Shown: one piece after another, positions 56,411 through 64,000 of the stretch | Layout of the letters: each line of letters opens with the position of its first letter | Numbering within the stretch: the first letter of the stretch is position 1 | Source of the DNA: Aureobasidium sp. EXF-3400 | Taxonomy: Eukaryota > Ascomycota > Dothideomycetes > Dothideales > Saccotheciaceae | Direction: 5' to 3' | DNA length: 64,000 bases | Assembly (NCBI GenBank): GCA_024195585.1 | Contig: SWBL01000008.1 | Location: 62,001-126,000, forward strand | Notes under the pieces: generated by a model | Seen by the model: the letters and a program-made list of their open reading frames with translations, nothing else | What the model was told of the DNA's origin: nothing | The model's database searches: none | Made by a program: the position numbers and the translations under genes

Positions 56411-58941
56411 GTGTCTTTTGCACCCATATCGGCTGGCTCAGTGTCGAACGTATGCTGAATACGAAGATAAGGTGTGCAAGAAACGGCTGGCAGAAGCGCT
56501 GTCGTGCTTTAAACCTCAAATATACTTTGTGACAAACTTGGCTTCATCAACGCTCCTGCACAATATCTTATCAGGCTGGAAACTTACGGACCTATTTCCT
56601 CTTGGGAATAACATGGGTCGATGTGATCCTGTAACCAGGACCTTGTAAATATGCAATGCAATGACAAGAGCGCAGGAACACGATGCATAAGGATTGTTCT
56701 CTACCCCAACGGCCGCGGCCTGTCTGCAAGGCAGTTGATTTACCAGATAGTCGACCAAGATTTGAATTAGTTGCAATGACCAATAGCACATACGGCTTAA
56801 ACGAAGAAAAGGCAGGATCGATTTCTCTGGAAGGAACGCACCATGATTGCGCATACCCAAACGGGTGAATTCAAGACCGAGATGCCGTTGTTCCCGAATG
56901 GCGAAAAGAAAGAAGCAAAGGATGGCTTTCACTTTCCACATGTACTGCACGTGAGATAATCCTCCTGTCAAGATCTCGCAGTGAGACATTACCCGGGGCG
57001 GTCCTTTCCGAGGACATTGTTCAAGAGTTTATCTTGAAAGTTCTGGAGAAATCACTTTTGCTTTTCAGGTTTCGAGTTTCCTTGGATTATCATTGGGTGT
57101 TATTGTTTTTGTGGGTTCGTGTTTTGATAGCTGGACCAAGCTTGATATAAAAGTCCGCTTCGGCTCCCCATGCAACCCTCCAGCTGTTTATTGCCACCAC
57201 GCTGCGCGTGCTTTGCTCCTCGCGATCAGTGCCCTCATCTCGATTTAATAGGAAGGAAGCGGCTTGGTAAGCTTGGAAGCTCGTGTAGTCGTAGGAGTGT
57301 AATTGTGTGGGTGGCATTCTCGTAGTGGCTCAGGTACGTGCTGGACGTATCTCCGCCCGATGTTCGGTGATAAAATGAAGTTGCGATTTTGAGATTCGAA
57401 GCATTCGAGGTTGATAGAAGCAACACGCATATCTGAGAGGCTCTCACGAACTTTATACTCTTTGTAGTACGCAGAGATGTCAATCCGGCAGGGTGCCGAA
57501 CGTGCTTGACCAACCGCATAAACACCAGCAGTGGCTAGCATTCGGGAACCCGTCTGCTGTACGAACGACTCGACATCAAAGTAAATTCTCCGACGCAGGT
57601 CCGTGAATCATTGAAGATGACTAGCAAGCATCTAGTCGTTGGGAAGAAGAATCGAAGTAGGTGAAGCTCTATTCTATTTATCGAATGTGAGGTTCGTCGG
57701 AAATCGCCTCGAAGCTCAATGAGGTCGGAATTCACCCAGTCTTGATACACCAAGATGTCTTCACCTTGCCTCCGTGACTACATGCAGCACTTGGCGAAAA
57801 GCGTGTACGCACGAGATCCATGCCTGAAACACTTGCCTGTCTGATAGCCGTTCTCGAACCATGTGTTTATGGAGGAGTAAATAACGAGGCAGGGCATAAC
57901 CCTTGCCTTGAACAAGGTTCGCGTAAGCAGCATTAGCATGCAAGGAAAGTCCTTGCTCGGCTGAGCAGCGCGTGCTGCATACATGTTATTGCATGAATCG
58001 CATAGACTTTTCAAACATGTCAGCAATGCGCCGTGATTGATTAAAGTGCCAACAACTTGACTATCCGTCCATAGTAGGCGATGCCAAACAGCATCGCAGG
58101 TTCTTGAAGGCTTGGAAGCTGTGAGGTCAACACTAGATACCGACCGTTACTCGGAGTGGTACACAAAGAGTTGAAATAAGCTCCACCGAATCAACGACCA
58201 GCTGAAGCTGTGGCTGGTGCTGGTCAAAAATCAGCCCCCGCCAAGCTTTGACCGGCACGGCAATTATGACGCTGATACAAAGCAACGTCCCGTCTTCTTG
58301 TCCCAACCCTCGGGTCAAGTTGAAGGACTATCCTTGCACTACACATTATTCATCCTGGTCACTTCGGAGATTTATTGCTGTACGACGTGCAGATGCAACA
58401 ATGAGAATGAGGCCGGGGCCAAGACAGTTTTGAGACTATGAGGCCTTGATTGAGTGTCTCAACCACGCACAATCACTCTACAGCAAGAAGAATATTGCGA
58501 GCCTCATAACGATATCTGACCAGCGGTACATGCATCAGAGTAGGTATGCATAGGTACATTGTGCCGGCGAGACCGCCTTGAATCCCTTGATCTGATCTTG
58601 TGGTGGTGGGGACAACTTGAGATCACAAAGCTAAAGTTTAACATGCATGAACAGCTAAGAGCATTGCGCATGCATGACAAGTAGAGGTGTGCCATAGAAA
58701 CGGTATCGATTTGCACCAATACCGCTCCTACCCAACACTCTCCCTCGCTCGCCAATTGCCTTATGCAAGACCCGCCCTGGCAGGATCGGCTGAAAACTCA
58801 TTCTGCCAACTTTTTAGCTTCTTGTTGTGACCTTGTTGCTGGGGGAAGCTACTGTGAAGTAGCGGATCCTTAGCGAGTGCATGCTGCTGGCACCCATAGT
58901 ACCAATGCTGGGTAGGTGATTGCCTCTTTTCCTGAGTCTGG

Positions 58942-58948
58942 CTATATA
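58942..58948 (+). promoter_or_regulatory. possible TATA box of the laccase gene
   Basis: CTATATA about 170 bases upstream of the laccase ATG. Position is compatible with a TATA element plus a 5' leader of ordinary length; not proven. Confidence 0.35.
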
Positions 58949-59117
58949 GTCGGACCAGATTCCCAGCCTTTTTTTCCAACATCAACTCAGGTGTGACCTT
59001 TCTATCTTTCGTCCTCCTAGCTGTCTTTCGTTTCACAGTCCTGCAAATATTCGTCACACGTTCCACTACCAACTCTTATACCTATTCGTTTGACTTCTCT
59101 TTTTGTGCACATTTGAG

Positions 59118-61279
59118 ATGAAGGCCGTAACCAAACTATCGGCTGCGGTACTTTGGGGTTCCGCTGTCGCCCATGCTTGGATACCTCATTTTGGCAAAAC
59201 CTCGAAACGTCAAGGAGATCCAGTATATCACGATTGGAATTCCACTGCACCTCCTAGCCCCTCATACCCGACTACCAATTACAGTTCCCTTCCTTGGTTC
59301 CCCAATGCTTCACTTCCTCAGGATCTGACCAATGGTCCGTATTCATTAACAACAAATCAATAATCTTGACTAAGCCGTGCTTCAGGTCTCAGCCCATGGG
59401 GTATGCTCGATCATCCTGGCTTCGGTCCATGGGTAGATGGACCAATGCCTCAAGGTTGTCCTTGGGGTCTGCGACAGCAAAATGACACAAACCCCTACAA
59501 CGAGAAGAATGTGCCCAACACTGGCATGACACGTTACTACGAGTGGACGGTTACCAACCAAACAATGGCTCCCGACGGTGTTGAACTTCCGCTCCTTGTA
59601 GTCAATGGTCAATTCCCCGGACCACTCATTGAAGCTAACTGGGTAAGCAAAAGTCCTCATCTTATGTATGTTGCGGTTTCTAATAGTCTTAGGGTGATTG
59701 GATCGAGGTCAAAATCACAAACAATCTCAACGAGGGTACTGCCATGCACTGGCACGGATTCCTCCAAAAGGGCACTCCGTGGTATGACGGAACTCCTGGT
59801 GTAAGTTGTCATTACCCGCACAGGCCAGGATATCAGCTGACAGATTAGATTTCTCAATGCCCTATTGCTCCCGGAAAGTCTTTCACTTACCGCTTCCGCG
59901 CCGAACTTTATGGCACCAGTTGGTGGCATTCTCACTGGTCTGCTCAATATCTCAATGGCTTGGCTGGTCCTATCATCATTCACGGACCTGTCGCCGACGA
60001 GTACGACATTGATCTAGGACCTGTTATGTTGACTGACTGGTTCCACAACAACTACTTCAACTTGCTCGAGCAGGTCTTCTATTCTACCGAATTTGGACCA
60101 CTCTTCCCTCCATTCTCCAACAACATGCTCATCAATGGAAAGAACAACTACGATTGCAAGAACACCAATCTCACATGTACTCCAAATGCAGGCATCTCCC
60201 AATTCCGCTTCCAGAGCGGCAAGAAGCATCTCTTGCGTCTGATCAACCATTCTGCTGAGGCAATTGTCTTTTTCTCGATTGATGGATACCAGCTGAAGGT
60301 GGTTGCCAATGACTTCGTTCCTGTTGAGCCATACTACACCGATCTTGTGACTCTTGGAGTTGGTCAGCGTACCGATATCATTGTAGAAGGCACCGGCAAC
60401 AGCACTGATTCAGTCTGGATGCGCATGACCGAAGGTCCTTCAGGACTTGGACCACCTCAAGGCCAGACTGGTTGCAGTTTGAACGATGGCAATGGTGTTG
60501 AGGCCCTCGCAGCTATCTACTACGAGAACGCTGACACTAGCGTGCCTCCCACCACAACAACCACTATCGCTGAATCCCGTTACTACTTCCCACTCAACTG
60601 CAACAACCAGCCTCTGAACTACACAGTCCCGAAGTACCCTATTGCCGTACAGGATCCCGATGTCACCCTCAACTTCACCATGTCCGCTGCATACAACTCC
60701 ACTGGAGCCTTCCTGTGGTACATGAACAACCAGAGTTTCATAATCGACTACAACGATCCCATACTTCTTGAGGCCGGGCTTGGTAACACCGATTTCCAGC
60801 CCGAGAGGCGTGTCTTTGATATGGGAACCAACAAGACCGTTCGTATCATCATGCAGAGTGTCGGCTTCCCTGCTTCCCGTAAGTTATCTCTCTTCGTCTA
60901 GATTGTCGGACCAACACTGACTAGATTCACAGATCCCATGCACATTCACGGTTTCAACATGCAAGTCCTCAGCGAGGGTCTCGGAACTTGGGACGGTGTC
61001 TCCATCACAAACCCTTCGAACCCTCAACGTCGTGATACCCAGCTCGTCCAACCCAACGGCTACCTCGTTGTTCAAATCGAGCTTGACAACTGGGGTCTCT
61101 GGCCTTTCCACTGTCACATTGCTTGGCATATTAGCGAAGGCATGAACATCAACTTGCTTGTTGACACGCCTTATGTCACCAATGAGATGCAAATCCCATA
61201 TGTCATGGCCCAGACTTGCCGTGATTGGGCTGATTACACCAACACGACTGTTGTCAACCAGATTGATTCTGGTCTTTAA
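59118..61279 (+). CDS. secreted laccase (multicopper oxidase)
   Basis: Five exons (59118-59334, 59386-59642, 59693-59800, 59849-60878, 60933-61279). Signal peptide [20 protein letters not shown]. All four copper-binding regions are present: [37 protein letters not shown] and [17 protein letters not shown], giving the ten His and the type-1 Cys of a functional blue oxidase. The residue ten after that Cys is Met (SEGM) or its neighbour Leu (NLL); the axial position is not certain by eye. Many N-glycosylation sequons fit secretion. Fungal laccases oxidise phenols with four-electron reduction of O2; roles in pigment or lignin-related chemistry cannot be separated here. Confidence 0.95.
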
Positions 61280-63372
61280 GTCTTGTTTTGATCTTGCCTT
61301 TTTCTATTTTTACATAATATTCTTTCGCTGTGGCTCTTAAGGGCTATGGTTTAACACTTAAAGTGTAATGTCAATATCTTTATCTATTCACAACGGAATT
61401 AAATCATCAACTCTCAAGGGACGTAAACTGATCTGACAAGATTTTTGTGCATTTTTACCACTCAAATATGACAGCCCATTAGTGGTGGGAAAATTATACA
61501 TCATAAGTCGCTCTCATGACAGCATCTCAGTAAATTTATGCATATCAAAATGCACAAGGGCGAAACAAGCATGTATTGCGTCCATTGAGACACCTCAAGA
61601 TCATGCCTCTCACTGGATATTACTTGTTACTGCTGCTTGTAGCATGGCATCGTCCAAACCGGGGTGTTTGATCAAAATGTCGCTTTGGTTCTGAAATCTA
61701 ACGATGCTGGCCGCCACGTTTCCAAGACGCGACAGCGCTTGATCCACTGCTTTCTCTTGGTCTTGCGCCATCATAGGCGGTGATTTGTGATGTTAGATGA
61801 TGGGCGGAGAGGTGTAGTGCTAGATTGGTGGAAGGAAGACGTACGCGAAGCGGTAGTGAAAATCGCGTGGGTGTGGGTGGACGTCTTCCGGCGCAAACAA
61901 ACGTAATGTGTGAGAGCAAACACGACCTGTCGAGTCTGCCGAGCTTTCACCCACAAAAAACACCAACATTTACTCGAGCTTGTTTCAGAGAACTCTCCGC
62001 TTGCCAATTTCTCACCTCCCTGATAAGCGTTCAGGTCGCTGATCTCTGAGTGAAGCCTTTCTGTCTCTTCTTCGTGGGATCTTTGCTTGGGGACGGACTC
62101 CCCAACTTTTGAGTTATGCGTCTTCTTGCCAATGTCAACAGACAGTAAGTCTTCAGGGTGGTGTGCTCTTCTTGTCCCACCAAAACTTCACGCTTGATCA
62201 CAGCCTCTTTCTGACTTTCTGCCTTTTGAGCGGCTTGTTCATGGGAGACTTGCTGAGCTTTCAGGCAAGTCTGGGCTTTGACAAGTTTGGTATGATCCTG
62301 CTGGAGGACGTTTTGCTTGCCTTTCAACTCTTGCTGCTTCTTTTCCAATTCTGATCGTTGGGTTGCGAGGGCGTAATCTGCAAGACAATGTGAGCGGCGA
62401 CAGGTTCGATTGTTCAGAGGGGGTTCAATGCTTCGTCGTGCTGTTTTGATACGTCATCTGCATCCTTCTCGAAACCATCTCTGCGCCTTCCAGATTCAGC
62501 ACGACGAATTCATGCACTTTCCGTTTTTGTTCATTAAAACAGAGTGAAGAAATCGGGCTCTCTACTTTCCCCTCGGACTGAGACTCGCCGTGTTGTCTCT
62601 ATGAAGATGTACAATACTTAACCAAAAAGATGGATGCCCACTGAGATGCATCAAGGTCGAATATCTCTTGAAGCCCTTGTCTTCTTTGAGATTCTGATAG
62701 CATCAATGTTGCCGAGGATGTCATCTTTCGTACAGCTTGTTTGTCAAGCATCTGTCATTTCTGCTCTCCATCCAGAATGGAGAGAACGTTATGATCTGAT
62801 GAAGGCAAACGGGGAGAAGTCACGATGAGGCAGGAACAAGTGATGTGCATGCACGAGCCAACCTCGGAACGAGACTCCACATTCGATTGCAGGAAACCCC
62901 ACATCTCGTCCAACCTCCTGTCTTTCACCTCTCTTCCTTGCTCTCAACATTGTATCATGCAATTCCGGGAGAAATCAACGAAAAGGATGTTTGATCCAAT
63001 CGAATTTTCATTTGGGCTGCTGGCAGGTGCCAGGTTGAACTGTATTGCGGTAAACGCAGCACCCTCGGTAGATCGACCCCATCTCCATATCATGTCAATC
63101 TGCCCTTCCCCTCATTTCCTTGTTCCTAACCCCGCCACTTTACGCGACCACCACGCACCTATTTTTCCGTCTCGTCTTCCTTGCAGGTTCCCTGGATAAA
63201 TGTCATTCTTCCGTGCTAAGACTCTATTCACACGAGGAACATCCTGTATCCAGTTAGACAAATATGTCAAGTACTTGGCTCAGGGAAAGTAGCATAGGAT
63301 AAATTTCCTGCCATGCCCTGACATCCTAGTTTTCTGGTACCTGTTGTCGTAGCCTTTCGACCACCAAACAGC
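61280..63372. other. intergenic 2.1 kb with a possible coiled-coil exon
   Basis: Between laccase and the GH35 gene. Apart from the coiled-coil frame at 62031-62376 (listed separately) no gene is supported. Pieces of promoter for the GH35 gene are expected in the last few hundred bases. Confidence 0.5.
62031..62376 (-). CDS. possible exon of a coiled-coil protein
   Basis: A minus-strand frame follows a good acceptor-like CTTGCAG at about 62377 and reads DYALATQRSELEKKQQEL..., strongly charged with heptad-like spacing (KKQQELKGKQNVLQQDHTKL), ending at 62031. No ATG-bearing upstream exon was found that joins in frame, so this may be a remnant or part of an unresolved gene. No family recognised. 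Confidence 0.3.
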
Positions 63373-64000
63373 ATGAAGGGACTCTTTAAGAGCATAACGC
63401 TCTCGCTGCCATTGTGTCTCGCTGCCTTGTCTCATGCGCAGGACACACAATGGCCGCTGCAAAGCAACGGACTTACTGACTTGGTCGAGTGGGACCACTA
63501 TAGTTTCAAGATTAACGGAGAACGTCTGTTCATCTGGTCTGGAGAGGTATGTCCCATTGTTGATCACAATAGACAAAGTTTGAGTCTGATTATTCAATAG
63601 ATGCATTACTGGAGAATACCTGTTCCTGAGCTATGGGTTGACATTTTGCACAAAGTCAAAGCTGCTGGGTCAGTCGGATGCTTGAAATGCACGCCGAATG
63701 TATTTTCTAACACAAAAGCAGTTTCAACGCGGTCTCATTCTATTCACACTGGTAAACGAGAGTCAGGTTGTATCTGAAATTGAAGAACACAGCTGATCGT
63801 ATCCAGGGGATTCCATGCTCCACGTGATGGAGTCGTTGATTTCGAAGCCGGTGCTCACAATATCACCAGTCTGTTCGAGACCTGCAAGTCCCTTGGCCTG
63901 TACATTTTCTATCGTCCTGGACCTTATATTAATGCAGAGAGTACTGGTGGCGGTTTCCCTGGCTGGGTCACAACTGGTGCTTATGGTTCTCTACGTAACA
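63373..64000 (+). CDS. secreted GH35 beta-galactosidase, 5' part
   Basis: Truncated by the right edge. ATG 63373 begins a signal peptide ([22 protein letters not shown]). Exon 1 ends at FIWSGE before GTATGT; exon 2 begins [12 protein letters not shown], the conserved GH35 motif; further short introns split [17 protein letters not shown] and the next exon [38 protein letters not shown] is the GH35 family block next to the acid/base Glu (here NAES). The enzyme removes terminal beta-galactose, often from pectic side chains. The nucleophile Glu and the C-terminal beta domains lie outside the window. Confidence 0.92.

Larger units (their letters stand above)
55662..59117. other. gene-poor 3.5 kb region
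   Basis: No gene supported over 3.4 kb; open frames are short or overlapping and motif-free (for example 57245-57541 minus, 98 codons). It holds decayed direct duplications at 56075-56318 and 56323-56410. A TATAAAA box at about 57146-57152 has no recognisable gene after it. Confidence 0.6.

Noticed and set aside
56516..56989. 157-codon minus-strand frame in the gene-poor region
   Set aside because: Mixed composition, no motif, no supporting splice sites; probably chance.
57245..57541. 98-codon minus-strand frame starting MLATAGVYAVGQA
   Set aside because: Looks faintly like a secreted start but has no promoter or homologue I recognise and overlaps another frame.
61441..61460. TTTTTGTGCATTTTTACC, similar to the arm of the MITE-like element
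   Set aside because: Only about 10 bases match and there is no partner arm nearby.
1..64000. CRISPR arrays, rRNA operon, prophage or bacterial operons
   Set aside because: No regular spacer-repeat arrays, rRNA or bacterial-type gene organisation; the sequence is clearly eukaryotic.

Overview
The window looks like nuclear DNA of a filamentous ascomycete (Pezizomycotina; a dothideomycete would fit, but that is inference). Genes are intron-bearing with short GT..AG introns of about 50-60 nt, intergenic gaps are usually 0.2-1 kb, and the gene content is typically fungal: NACHT STAND proteins, a CBM1 mannanase, laccase, chitin deacetylase, Pho81 and a Pth11/rhodopsin-like membrane protein. Spliced models were built by hand from splice motifs and frame continuity. 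Where exon coordinates are given the exon lengths sum to whole codons, but single-base boundary errors are possible.

Left accessory part (1-22.2 kb): a NACHT STAND gene running off the left edge (minus), two weak hypothetical genes, a Gal80-like oxidoreductase, a secreted type-B carboxylesterase, an F-box gene with an apparent one-base frameshift, a secreted CBM1-GH5 mannanase, an alternative NADH dehydrogenase with an EF hand, an SDR, the snoRNP factor BCD1, and a large patatin-NACHT-ankyrin STAND gene (fungal NLR-like).

Central conserved block (22.8-41.7 kb): VPS11, an AT-hook protein, DBR1, a small hypothetical gene, ZPR1, an RPR2/SNM1-type RNase P/MRP subunit, TFB4, RPB8, a taspase-like threonine hydrolase and ARP3. 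Many are RNA-biogenesis or transcription genes and several pairs are divergent with short shared promoters.

Right part (42-64 kb): a chitin deacetylase with three chitin-binding modules and an apparent frameshift, PHO81, a split tRNA-Leu(AAG), a PPIL3-type cyclophilin, an arrestin-like protein, a rhodopsin-like membrane protein, a gene-poor 3.5 kb stretch with decayed duplications, a laccase, and the 5' part of a GH35 beta-galactosidase cut by the right edge.

The most notable observations are the patatin-NACHT-ankyrin gene whose P-loop lies on a 25-nt micro-exon, a MITE-like inverted-repeat element that makes up much of the last VPS11 intron with a decayed second copy in the VPS11/AT-hook promoter, and two otherwise intact genes each broken by one apparent single-base deletion. 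No clustered biosynthetic pathway, CRISPR array or rRNA was seen.
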